A stretch of 64,000 bases of DNA from Roseivivax isoporae LMG 25204 (lineage in GTDB: Bacteria > Pseudomonadota > Alphaproteobacteria > Rhodobacterales > Rhodobacteraceae): contig NZ_JAME01000005.1 of NCBI RefSeq assembly GCF_000521865.1, positions 62,001 to 126,000 on the forward strand. The letters are read 5' to 3'. The position numbers and the translations under genes are program-made. Shown in pieces: positions 9,249 through 18,347 of this stretch. Within the stretch, counting starts at the first letter, position 1. Each line of letters starts with the position of its first letter. Under the pieces are notes generated by a model that worked only from the letters and a program-made list of their open reading frames with translations, was not told the origin of the DNA and did no database searches.

Positions 9249-9662
9249 TTACCCCTTCCTGATCTGGATCGTCTGCACCACCGTCTCGGGACGGCTCAGC
9301 TTGAGGTCGACGTGCAGAAGTCCGTTCTCCATCATCGCCTCGCTGACCTCGACCCCGTCCGCCAGCACGAAGCTGCGCTGGAACTGGCGCGCCGCGATGC
9401 CGCGGTGCAGGAACACCCGCTCCTCGCCGTCCTCGGCCTGCCGTCCGCGGATCACCAGCTGGCGATCCTCGACGGTGATCGAAAGGTCGGATTCGGAGAA
9501 CCCCGCCACGGCCAGCGTGATGCGGTACGACACTTCCGATGTCTGTTCGATATTGTAGGGCGGGTAGCCTTCGTTGCCAGATTTCGCCGTCCTCTCGAGA
9601 AGGCGCTCCAGCTGTTCGAACCCCAGCAGGTGGGGATGCGACCCCAGGGTAAGCTTCGTCAT
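9249..9662 (-). CDS. Small heat-shock protein, Hsp20/IbpA family
   Basis: 137 residues with an alpha-crystallin domain at about 30-130. The family signature is visible: YPPYNIEQ near 34, YRITLAVAGFSESDL near 46 and VFLHRGIAARQFQRSFVLADGVEV near 82. It holds unfolding proteins for DnaK/ClpB. The start at 9662 (MTKLTL) is preceded by a GAGGA ribosome site; the longer frame upstream crosses the promoter. It is first gene of the hsp20-DUF1150 operon, with a heat-shock promoter at 9728-9756. Confidence 0.93.
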   Translation of the reverse strand: MTKLTLGSHPHLLGFEQLERLLERTAKSGNEGYPPYNIEQTSEVSYRITLAVAGFSESDLSITVEDRQLVIRGRQAEDGEERVFLHRGIAARQFQRSFVLADGVEVSEAMMENGLLHVDLKLSRPETVVQTIQIRKG

Positions 9663-9727
9663 CGACACGTCCTCTAATGCAAGCGACCGTGACACGGCGT
9701 CCCGTTGCGGCGACCCGTTCGGAGACA

Positions 9728-9756
9728 AATATGGGTCGCGCGCGAGCACCGCGCAA
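9728..9756 (-). promoter_or_regulatory. Probable sigma-32 promoter of hsp20
   Basis: On the minus strand CTTGCGC (-35) is followed at suitable spacing by CCCATATTT (-10). This closely fits the RpoH consensus CTTGAAA / CCCCATNT. It lies about 65 bases before the hsp20 start. Confidence 0.6.
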
Positions 9757-9769
9757 GTGCCGCAAGTCT

Positions 9770-9797
9770 TTGCGCAGGCACGGCAAGCCGCTATATT
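9770..9797 (+). promoter_or_regulatory. Probable sigma-70 promoter of the YdcH gene
   Basis: TTGCGC and TATATT separated by 16 bases, 33 bases upstream of the ATG at 9830. Confidence 0.45.
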
Positions 9798-9829
9798 GCG
9801 TGGGCCACCCAGCCGGAGAGACGCCCGCG

Positions 9830-10054
9830 ATGAACGCCCCCACCGACCTTTCGATGAAGACCGACGAGGTTCTGAGGGTCGAGCTCGAGGTCTTCCGACG
9901 CGAACACCGCGACCTCGACGAGGCGATCCGCGCCCTGCAGGAACGCGGCACCTCGGACGCGCTGACGATGCAGCGGCTCAAGAAGAAGAAGCTGCAGCTC
10001 AAGGACCGCATCGCGCTGATCGAGGACCGGCTCCTGCCCGACATCATCGCCTGA
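9830..10054 (+). CDS. YdcH family protein (DUF465)
   Basis: 74 residues, mostly one charged coiled coil. The central VFRREHRDLDEAIRAL and the basic run LKKKKLQLKDRI are the hallmark of DUF465/YdcH. Small proteins of this family are widespread and have no settled function. The start is the ATG at 9830, after the probable promoter TTGCGC-TATATT. It is 75 bases before purE and may be part of the same transcript. Confidence 0.85.
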   Translation: MNAPTDLSMKTDEVLRVELEVFRREHRDLDEAIRALQERGTSDALTMQRLKKKKLQLKDRIALIEDRLLPDIIA

Positions 10055-10129
10055 GCCGGCGTCGCGCCGCCATTGCCTCGCGCGGGTGACAGGGTATAAC
10101 GCGGGCGCGACGGGATAGGGATAACGATC

Positions 10130-10627
10130 ATGGCGGAGGCGACCGCACCGAGGGTCGGCATCATCATGGGAAGCCAGTCCGACTGGCCCACCCTGCAGGA
10201 GGCCGCGGCGATGCTCGACGCGCTCGAGGTGCCGCACGAGACCCGTATCGTGTCGGCCCACCGCACACCCGACCGGCTCTGGGACTATGCGACGACCGCC
10301 GCCGATCGCGGCCTGTCGGTCATCGTGGCGGGGGCCGGCGGGGCCGCGCACCTGCCCGGCATGGTCGCGTCCAAGACCCGCCTCCCGGTGATCGGCGTGC
10401 CGGTGCAGACCAAGGCGCTCGGCGGGGTCGACAGCCTCTATTCCATCGTGCAGATGCCGCGCGGCTTTCCCGTGGCCACGATGGCGATCGGCGCGGCCGG
10501 GGCGGCCAATGCGGGCCTCATGGCCGCGCAGATCCTCGCGCTCACCGATCCCGCGCTCGACGGCCGCATCGCGGCGTGGCGCAAGGCGCTTTCCGACGCG
10601 ATCCCCGACGCGCCCAAGCGGGACTGA
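10130..10627 (+). CDS. purE: N5-carboxyaminoimidazole ribonucleotide mutase
   Basis: 165 residues, the usual size of class I PurE. It converts N5-CAIR to CAIR in de novo purine synthesis. Motifs seen: the substrate-binding [12 protein letters not shown] near 12, [12 protein letters not shown] near 42, and the glycine-rich [14 protein letters not shown] near 70. It is 50 bases upstream of purK, its obligate partner enzyme in bacteria with class I PurE. Confidence 0.97.
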   Translation: MAEATAPRVGIIMGSQSDWPTLQEAAAMLDALEVPHETRIVSAHRTPDRLWDYATTAADRGLSVIVAGAGGAAHLPGMVASKTRLPVIGVPVQTKALGGVDSLYSIVQMPRGFPVATMAIGAAGAANAGLMAAQILALTDPALDGRIAAWRKALSDAIPDAPKRD

Positions 10628-10677
10628 ACGCTCCCTTTCCCTGCACGCACGCCTCCGCCCGCGAAAGGTCCGGACCC

Positions 10678-11745
10678 ATGACAGCGCCCCTCCCCCCCGG
10701 CAGCACCCTCGGCATTCTCGGCGGCGGCCAGCTCGGCCGCATGATCGCGGTCGCGGCCGGGCGGCTCGGGCTGCAGGCCCATGTCTACGATCCGGCCGAG
10801 GCGCCGCCCGCGGGTCAGCTCGCCGCGCGCACCACCACCGCCGCCTGGGACGACGAGGCGGCCCTCGCCGCCTTCGCCGACGCGGTCGACGTCATCACCT
10901 ACGAGTTCGAGAACGTGCCGACCGCGTCGCTCGACCTGCTCGGCGCGCGCCGCCCGATCCGCCCGGGCCGCGAGGCCCTGCGCGTGAGCCAGGACCGGCT
11001 GACGGAAAAGGAATTCCTGTCCGGGCTCGGCCTGTCGGTCGCGCCCTTCGCGGCAGTCCACGACGCGGCCTCGCTGGCCGAGGCGATGGCCCGCATCGGC
11101 ACCCCCGCGATCCTCAAGACCCGCCGGTTCGGCTATGACGGCAAGGGCCAGGCACGCATCGCCGCCCCCGGCGACGCCCAGGCCGCCCTCGACGCGGTGC
11201 AGGGAGCGCCCGCGATCCTCGAAGGCTTCGTCGCTTTCCGCCGCGAGGTGTCGGTGATCGCCGCGCGCGGGCTCGACGGGTCGGTGGCCTGCTTCGACCC
11301 GGGCGAGAACGTGCACGAGGACGGTATCCTGCGCACCACCTCGGTGCCGGCGCGACTGACCGCGACGCAGCGCACCGACGCGGTCCTCCTGGCGGCGCGC
11401 ATCCTCAACGCGCTCGACTACGTGGGCGTCCTGGGGGTCGAGCTCTTCGTGACCGACGCGGGCCTCGTGGTGAACGAGATCGCGCCCCGGGTCCACAATT
11501 CCGGCCACTGGACGCAGAACGGCTGCGCCGTCGACCAGTTCGAACAGCACGTGCGCGCGGTGGCGGGCTGGCCGCTCGGCGACGGCGCGCGACACGCGGA
11601 CGTGGTCATGGAGAACCTCATCGGCGATGACGTGGACCGCGTGCCCGAGATCGCCCGCGAGGCGGACACCGCGATCCACCTCTACGGCAAGGATGCCGCG
11701 CGCCCGGGCCGCAAGATGGGCCACGTGAACCGCATCCTGCGCTGA
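10678..11745 (+). CDS. purK: 5-(carboxyamino)imidazole ribonucleotide synthase
   Basis: 355-residue ATP-grasp enzyme that makes N5-CAIR from AIR, bicarbonate and ATP. The N-terminal GILGGGQLGRM motif opens the pre-ATP-grasp domain. KTRRFGYDGKGQ near 143 and VNEIAPRVHNSGHWT near 265 are PurK signatures. The start is the ATG at 10678. It ends 8 bases from the convergent phnM stop. Confidence 0.96.
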   Translation: MTAPLPPGSTLGILGGGQLGRMIAVAAGRLGLQAHVYDPAEAPPAGQLAARTTTAAWDDEAALAAFADAVDVITYEFENVPTASLDLLGARRPIRPGREALRVSQDRLTEKEFLSGLGLSVAPFAAVHDAASLAEAMARIGTPAILKTRRFGYDGKGQARIAAPGDAQAALDAVQGAPAILEGFVAFRREVSVIAARGLDGSVACFDPGENVHEDGILRTTSVPARLTATQRTDAVLLAARILNALDYVGVLGVELFVTDAGLVVNEIAPRVHNSGHWTQNGCAVDQFEQHVRAVAGWPLGDGARHADVVMENLIGDDVDRVPEIAREADTAIHLYGKDAARPGRKMGHVNRILR

Positions 11746-11753
11746 CGCGCCTC

Positions 11754-12896
11754 TCAGGCGAGGAAGCGCGCCGCGACGGCGCCCTGCATGTGGCTGACGA
11801 CGCCGCCCGCGATCGTCGCGCCGATCCGGTCGTCCGAGTCGAGCACGACGAGGTCGGCGCGCAGGCCCGGCGCGATCCGACCCCGGTCCGCGAGCCCCAG
11901 CACCCGCGCCGGCCCCTCGGACACGAGCCGCCACGCGGCCTGCCAGTCGAGGACGCCGTCCGCCACCAGCCGCCGCACCGCCCAGAGGAGCGCGGGGTAG
12001 TGGTAGTCGGAGGCCAGCGCGTCGCAGAGACCGGCCGCCACGAGGTCGCGCGCCGACACGTTGCCCTTGTGCGAATTGCCCCGCACCACGTTCGGTGCAC
12101 CCATGACCACCGCGTCGCCCGCCGCGCGCGCCGCCTCGGCCGCGACGCGGGTTTCGGGGAACTCGGCGATGGCGGCACCGCGGGCACGCCACGCGGCGCG
12201 GGTGTCGGTGTCGCGGTCGTCGTGGCTCCCGAGCCGCACGCCCGCCGAGACGAGCCGTTCCGACAGGGCCGCGACCGCCCCCGGCACCTCGGCGTCGCGT
12301 GCGTGCAGCCCGCGCATGAACGCCAGATGCGACTCGGGGCTGCGGCCGCTCTTCAGCGCCTGGCCGGTATATTGCCTGGGCGCCCGCCCCGCCGCGAGCC
12401 GCGCATGGTCGAGATGGTCGTTCCAGACCACGTAGCCGATCCCGTGCCGTGCGACGAGCGCCTCGGCCCGGGCGTGTTCGTCGAGGAGGTGCGTCTCGAT
12501 GCGCAGCTGCACACGCAGGTCCGTCGCCACCCGGGGCTGCAGCTCGGCGATGCCGGCGATCACCCGCTCGGCGAAATCCGGGCCGCGCAGGCCGCCCTCC
12601 CAGCTCCAGAACTGGGCAAGGACGGCGGTGGTGATGCCGTTCGCGGCGAGCTCGGCGTCGGTGTTCAGAAGGCCCGGCCGCACGTCGTCGAGGATGCCGC
12701 GCCGCGGCGCAACGTGCCGCTCGAACCCGTCGCCGTGCAGGTCCACGATTCCGGGAAGCACGCGGAAGCCGTCGAGGTCGACACTGCGGCCGGCGGGCGC
12801 GTCCGCGATCCGGCCCCCGGCCAGGTGCACGGGCATGTCCGTCCAGCCGTCGGGTCCCAGCACACGGGCGCCGGTCAGGGTCAGGGACGGCCTCAT
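11754..12896 (-). CDS. phnM: PhnM-like alpha-D-ribose 1-methylphosphonate 5-triphosphate diphosphatase
   Basis: 380-residue amidohydrolase-superfamily protein. Seen: the metal site VDLHGDGFERH near 52, GITTAVLAQFWSWEGG near 92, HDDRDTDT near 225, and the PhnM-like VMGAPNVVRGNSHKGNVSARDL near 268. In C-P lyase operons PhnM removes pyrophosphate from the ribosyl-triphosphate intermediate of phosphonate breakdown. No other phn gene is in the window, so it is either a remote part of a split cluster or has another substrate. It is last in a GNAT-DMT-phnM run; its start overlaps the transporter stop (ATGA). Confidence 0.8.
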   Translation of the reverse strand: MRPSLTLTGARVLGPDGWTDMPVHLAGGRIADAPAGRSVDLDGFRVLPGIVDLHGDGFERHVAPRRGILDDVRPGLLNTDAELAANGITTAVLAQFWSWEGGLRGPDFAERVIAGIAELQPRVATDLRVQLRIETHLLDEHARAEALVARHGIGYVVWNDHLDHARLAAGRAPRQYTGQALKSGRSPESHLAFMRGLHARDAEVPGAVAALSERLVSAGVRLGSHDDRDTDTRAAWRARGAAIAEFPETRVAAEAARAAGDAVVMGAPNVVRGNSHKGNVSARDLVAAGLCDALASDYHYPALLWAVRRLVADGVLDWQAAWRLVSEGPARVLGLADRGRIAPGLRADLVVLDSDDRIGATIAGGVVSHMQGAVAARFLA

Positions 12897-13744
12897 CTCC
12901 GGCGCCCCGTGACCGACAGCGCGACGCCGCCCAGCACCAGCGCCGCGGCGCCCGCGAAGGTCGGCGTCAGGGCCTCGCCCAGGAACAGCATCCCGCCCGC
13001 CATGGCGATCACCGGGACGGTCAGCTGCGCCACGGCCGCAACGCTGGCCTCGAGCCGCGGCAGCACGCTGTACCAGAGCGCGTAGCCGAGCCCCGATGTC
13101 ACCGCGCCCGACAGGATCGCAAGCGCCACGCCATAGGCGTCCGGCACCGCCACGCCGCCGCCGCTGCCGGCCATCAGGAGCCCCGCGACGAGGCCGAGCG
13201 GCGCGGCGAGGAGGAAATTCGCGGCCGTCGTCACCAGCGGGTCGCCCGCGCCGCGTCCCGCCAGCGAGTAGACGCCCCAGCCGACGCCCGCCGCCGCCAT
13301 CAGCGCGCCGTGCGGCAGGCTCACCTGCGCCCCTGCGCCGGGCCAGAGCAGCCACGCGAGGCCGCCGAGCGCCAGCGCGGCTCCGGTCCAGCGCCGGACG
13401 GGCAGCGCCTCGCCCGCGGCGAGCGCGCCGCCGAACATGGTGATCTGCACCACACCGAAGAGGATCAGCGCCCCGAGGCCCGCGTCGAGCGACAGGTAGG
13501 CGGCGGAGAAGCCGTAGATGTAGACGAGCAGCGACAGCACGCCCATGGCGCGCCGCGGCCCGCCCAGCGCCAGTCCGCCGCGCAGCACGAGGCAGAGGAT
13601 CGCCAGCATCGCCGCGCCCGCGACCAGCCGGACGGTGCCGAAGGTCGCCGCGTCGATGGCACCGTCGGCCAGCGCCATGCGGTTCAGCACGGAGTTCGCC
13701 GCGAAGGCGGTCATCGTCAGCACGGTCAGCAGGACGACGCGCAT
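12893..13744 (-). CDS. DMT-superfamily (EamA) transporter
   Basis: 283 residues with ten predicted membrane segments in two EamA repeats (about 1-135 and 140-280). The second repeat has the typical SGLGYALWYSVLPRLEASVAA stretch followed by TVPVIAMAGGMLFLGE. These carriers export or import small metabolites; the substrate cannot be read from the sequence. It overlaps the upstream GNAT gene by one base (TGATG) and the downstream phnM by four, so the three are co-translated. Confidence 0.88.
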   Translation of the reverse strand: MRVVLLTVLTMTAFAANSVLNRMALADGAIDAATFGTVRLVAGAAMLAILCLVLRGGLALGGPRRAMGVLSLLVYIYGFSAAYLSLDAGLGALILFGVVQITMFGGALAAGEALPVRRWTGAALALGGLAWLLWPGAGAQVSLPHGALMAAAGVGWGVYSLAGRGAGDPLVTTAANFLLAAPLGLVAGLLMAGSGGGVAVPDAYGVALAILSGAVTSGLGYALWYSVLPRLEASVAAVAQLTVPVIAMAGGMLFLGEALTPTFAGAAALVLGGVALSVTGRRR

Positions 13745-14226
13745 CAGCCCGCGAATGCCTCAGGGTAGACCAGCGTGTCGGTCGGCGTGTCCTCGCCCGG
13801 CCGCGCGATCAGCGTGTGGCTGATCGGATAGGGCGAGACCAGCCCCTGTGCCCGCGCGCCCGAGAACCCCGCGCGGCGGTAGAAGGCCGGGTCGCCCAGC
13901 ACGACCACCGTCTGTCCGGCCGCGACCGCCCAGGCGGTGACGAGGCCCACGGCGCGGCGGCCGATGCCCCGCCGCTGGCTGTCGGGTTCCACCGCCACCG
14001 GCGCGAGGCAGAGCCAGCCCGAGGGCGCGCGCATGGACGACAGCGCGAGATAGGCAAGCGGCGCGGTCTCGCCCGGCACCACGCATTCGCCCGCGATGTC
14101 GCCCGCGCGGCGCAGGCGCCGCACCAGCGTCGCCTCGTCGGCGCCCCCGAAGGCCCGGCGCAGGAGCGCGTCGACCGCGTCCTCCTCGCCCGCGCGCATT
14201 TCCCGCAGGAACCGGCTCTGGAACAT
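13744..14226 (-). CDS. GNAT family N-acetyltransferase (YhbS-like)
   Basis: 160 residues. The acetyl-CoA pyrophosphate loop is near 85-92 (DSQRRGIGRRAV), after the beta strand LCLAPVAVEP. The following VVLGDPAFYRRAGF is typical of YhbS-type acetyltransferases. Substrate unknown. First gene of the operon with the DMT carrier and phnM. PhnO of phosphonate operons is also a GNAT protein, but nothing specific links this one to PhnO. Confidence 0.85.
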   Translation of the reverse strand: MFQSRFLREMRAGEEDAVDALLRRAFGGADEATLVRRLRRAGDIAGECVVPGETAPLAYLALSSMRAPSGWLCLAPVAVEPDSQRRGIGRRAVGLVTAWAVAAGQTVVVLGDPAFYRRAGFSGARAQGLVSPYPISHTLIARPGEDTPTDTLVYPEAFAG

Positions 14227-14322
14227 GGGCTTCCCTCTCTTGCCGCGCAGGCCGCGGCCGATGCCGGACTAGCACGCGGCGTGGCCGGGTGCATCCCCGC
14301 ACGCCGCGCCCCCGCAACGGAA

Positions 14323-14350
14323 AACGGCCCGCGCGGATGCGCGGGCCGTT
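14323..14350 (-). terminator. groEL terminator
   Basis: Perfect 12-bp hairpin (arms 14323-14334 and 14339-14350) followed on the minus strand by TTTTCC, 30 bases after the groEL stop. Confidence 0.82.
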
Positions 14351-14379
14351 CCCTGTCTGACCGTCGGTCAGGCGGATGA

Positions 14380-16020
<1,641 letters not shown>

Positions 16021-16074
16021 CTATTCACTCCTGCTTCAGGAAAAATTTCGGGATGATCGGGAAGGCGGCGGCGC

Positions 16075-16386
16075 TCAGGCGGCCTTTGCGGCCTTCGCGT
16101 CCTCGATGATGCCGAGGATGTCGGATTCCTTCATGATCAGCAGCTCTTCGCCGTCGATCGTCACTTCCGTGCCCGACCACTTGCCGAAGAGGATGCGATC
16201 ACCGGCCTTCACGGCCATGTCGATCAGCTCGCCCGAATCCTTGCGCGCGCCATCGCCACACGCAACGACCACGCCCTCAGCCGGCTTTTCCTTCGCGCTG
16301 TCGGGAATGATCAGACCGCCCTTGGTCTTCTCGTCACTCTCGACGCGGCGGACCAGGACGCGGTCATGAAGCGGTTTGAATGCCAT
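16075..16386 (-). CDS. groS: Co-chaperonin GroES (Hsp10)
   Basis: 103 residues. The mobile loop lies in [17 protein letters not shown] (about 15-31). [12 protein letters not shown] at the start and [14 protein letters not shown] near 64 are typical. The start is the ATG at 16386 after a weak GGAG-like site; the longer frame upstream would run towards the CIRCE operator and is rejected. The C-terminus is a few residues longer (AKAAKAA) than in many homologues. Confidence 0.98.
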   Translation of the reverse strand: MAFKPLHDRVLVRRVESDEKTKGGLIIPDSAKEKPAEGVVVACGDGARKDSGELIDMAVKAGDRILFGKWSGTEVTIDGEELLIMKESDILGIIEDAKAAKAA

Positions 16387-16442
16387 CTTCGAGTCTCCTA
16401 GCTCAAAGTGTTCCGTCGATGTCCCCCCATCGGGCGGACACG

Positions 16443-16469
16443 TTAGCACTCACCTTGGTCGAGTGCTAA
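16443..16469. promoter_or_regulatory. CIRCE operator (HrcA site) of groESL
   Basis: Perfect TTAGCACTC-N9-GAGTGCTAA, the exact consensus for the heat-sensitive repressor HrcA. It sits between the promoter and the groES start. hrcA itself is not in the window. Confidence 0.98.
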
Positions 16470-16476
16470 CGCTCGG

Positions 16477-16505
16477 GATTTAGGAAAAGCTCACGCGGCT
16501 GTCAA
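16477..16505 (-). promoter_or_regulatory. groESL promoter
   Basis: On the minus strand TTGACA (16500-16505) and TAAATC (16477-16482) are 17 bases apart, directly upstream of CIRCE. A bound HrcA would block the start of transcription. Confidence 0.75.
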
Positions 16506-16594
16506 CGCTCTTGTGGGGTAAATCTGGGGGCTGCCGTGCCGTCTTGCGACCCGAGGCGCCACATCCCGGCAACGACCTGCCGACCGCTGCCGGA

Positions 16595-17266
16595 TCAGCG
16601 GACCCCGGCGCGCGCGGTCCAGTCGGCGAGCCCCGCATGTCCCGCATCGGTCAGCGCGTAGACCCCGCGGCTGACGCGCTCGAACCAGCCGTAATGGTTG
16701 TCGGACAGGATGCCGCCCGCGCGGGCGATGCCCGTCGCGGCGCGGACGTCCCGGGGACTGGCGGTGCCGGTCTCCGCCAGGTGCGCGGCACAGGCAAGCG
16801 CGTCCTGCCGGTAGGCGGTGACGATGCCGCGCCGCGTGGCGCCCCCGGCGTTCGGATCGCCCCGCAGCGTCTCGAATTCCCGCAGGAGCCGGGCGGCACC
16901 GCGCGCATTGCGCCGCGGGGCGCCCGCCCCCGGATCGCAGAGCACCTCGGGCCTCCCCTCAGCATCGACGACGATCAGGCCGAGCCCGATCCGCCGGCAG
17001 AGATGCAGGTTCTCGGTCAGCCGCCGACGCCCGCTGCGTCCTCCGGGCCGCAGAATGGCGACGTAGACGTGATCGGCGACCGACAGCCGCGCCACCGCCT
17101 GCAGGTAGAGCCTGAGCGACGGCACGAGCTTCAGCTCGACCACCACGGGCGGCTCGTCGCCGCGCCGCGCCACGAGATCCGCCGCGCCCACCTCGCCCTT
17201 CACGACGTAGCCCTGCCGCTCGAACAGCGCCTTGACGGGCAGATAGAGGTCGCTTTCGCGGGTCAT
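16595..17266 (-). CDS. DUF2161 protein with PD-(D/E)XK nuclease-like fold
   Basis: 223 residues. Residues about 1-120 carry a restriction-nuclease-like core. A short acidic loop AADLVAR is followed by VVVELKL, giving the D-x(n)-ExK arrangement, then RLYLQAVARLSVADHVYVAI. The C-terminal half (about 125-223) has GIVTAYRQDALACAAHL and a winged-helix-like repeat ending in DNHYGWFERVSRGVYALT. This is the DUF2161 family. Nuclease activity is predicted from motifs only, and no partner gene is adjacent. The start is the ATG at 17266. Confidence 0.75.
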   Translation of the reverse strand: MTRESDLYLPVKALFERQGYVVKGEVGAADLVARRGDEPPVVVELKLVPSLRLYLQAVARLSVADHVYVAILRPGGRSGRRRLTENLHLCRRIGLGLIVVDAEGRPEVLCDPGAGAPRRNARGAARLLREFETLRGDPNAGGATRRGIVTAYRQDALACAAHLAETGTASPRDVRAATGIARAGGILSDNHYGWFERVSRGVYALTDAGHAGLADWTARAGVR

Positions 17267-17353
17267 GGCCGCGCTTTTCGCCCCGGCGCTTGAGCTTGGC
17301 AAGCCGGTCCCCTACCCTCCGGTGCGATCCCGCAACGCGGAAAGCCTCCCCCC

Positions 17354-18337
17354 ATGCGCCTCATCGCCTCTCTCGTCGTCCTTGCCCTGTCGGCGGTCCC
17401 GGCCCTTTCCGAATGTGCCGGCCGCGACCTCCGCGCCACCATGAACGCGGCCGAACGCGCCGAACTCGACGAGGTGCTGGCGGACACGCCCTATGCCGAG
17501 GGCAACCACTGGATCGCGCGGCGCGACGACACGGTCATCCACCTCGTGGGCACCGTGCATCTTCCCGATCCGCGGCTCGAGAGCGTGGCCGAGACGCTGC
17601 GCCCGATCGTCGAGAGGGCGGGAAAGCTCCTGCTCGAGATGACGCCGCGCGACCGCGCGGAACTCGAGGCGCGGATCGGCGACGACCCGGACCTTCTCGT
17701 GCTCGAGGACACCTCGCTGCCGGAGCTGATGGACGAGGACAGCTGGCAGACGCTCGCCGCGGCCGCCGAGGCGCGCGGCATCCCGGCGATCGTCGCGGCC
17801 AAGATGAAGCCCTGGTATCTCTCGACCATCCTCGCCCTGCCGCCCTGCGCGGTCGCGGGCCTGCGCGACGGCAACGGGCTCGACGCGCAGCTGCAGGCGG
17901 CGGCAGAGGAGGCCGGCGTGCCGATGGCGCCGCTCGAGGATTTCGACACGATCTTCCGGCTCTTCGGCAGCGCCTCGCTGGCCACGCAGGTGCGCATGCT
18001 CGAATCCTCGCTGATCGACCCCGAGGACAGCGAGGACATGTTCGCGACGCTCCTCGCCGCCTATTTCGACGAGAAGCCCGCCGAGAGCTGGGAGGCCACG
18101 CGCATCCTGTCGCGCCGCATGTCGCCGCTGCCGCCCAGCATCGCCGACACCGCCTTCGACCAGATGGAGGCGACCCTGCTCGTGCGCCGCAACCGCGACT
18201 GGCTGCCGGTGATCCTTGCCGCCGCGGGGTCCGATCCGATCGTGGTCGCCGCCGGCGCCGCGCATCTGCAGGGCGCCGACGGCCTCGCCCGCATGCTCGC
18301 GGACGAGGGCTTCACGCTGGAGCGGGCGCCGTTCTGA
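17354..18337 (+). CDS. TraB/GumN family secreted protein
   Basis: 327 residues with a Sec signal peptide (about 1-19, ending VPALS). The TraB/GumN pattern is present: HWIARRDDTVIHLVGTVHLP near 55 (GTxH motif), LLLEMTPRD near 94, and the C-terminal VVAAGAAHLQGADGLARML with a second conserved His. The fold relates to erythromycin-esterase/ChaN/Tiki proteins, and Tiki members are metalloproteases. The role in bacteria is unsettled. It ends 10 bases from the convergent M3 peptidase gene. Confidence 0.85.
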   Translation: MRLIASLVVLALSAVPALSECAGRDLRATMNAAERAELDEVLADTPYAEGNHWIARRDDTVIHLVGTVHLPDPRLESVAETLRPIVERAGKLLLEMTPRDRAELEARIGDDPDLLVLEDTSLPELMDEDSWQTLAAAAEARGIPAIVAAKMKPWYLSTILALPPCAVAGLRDGNGLDAQLQAAAEEAGVPMAPLEDFDTIFRLFGSASLATQVRMLESSLIDPEDSEDMFATLLAAYFDEKPAESWEATRILSRRMSPLPPSIADTAFDQMEATLLVRRNRDWLPVILAAAGSDPIVVAAGAAHLQGADGLARMLADEGFTLERAPF

Positions 18338-18347
18338 CGCGCCCCGT

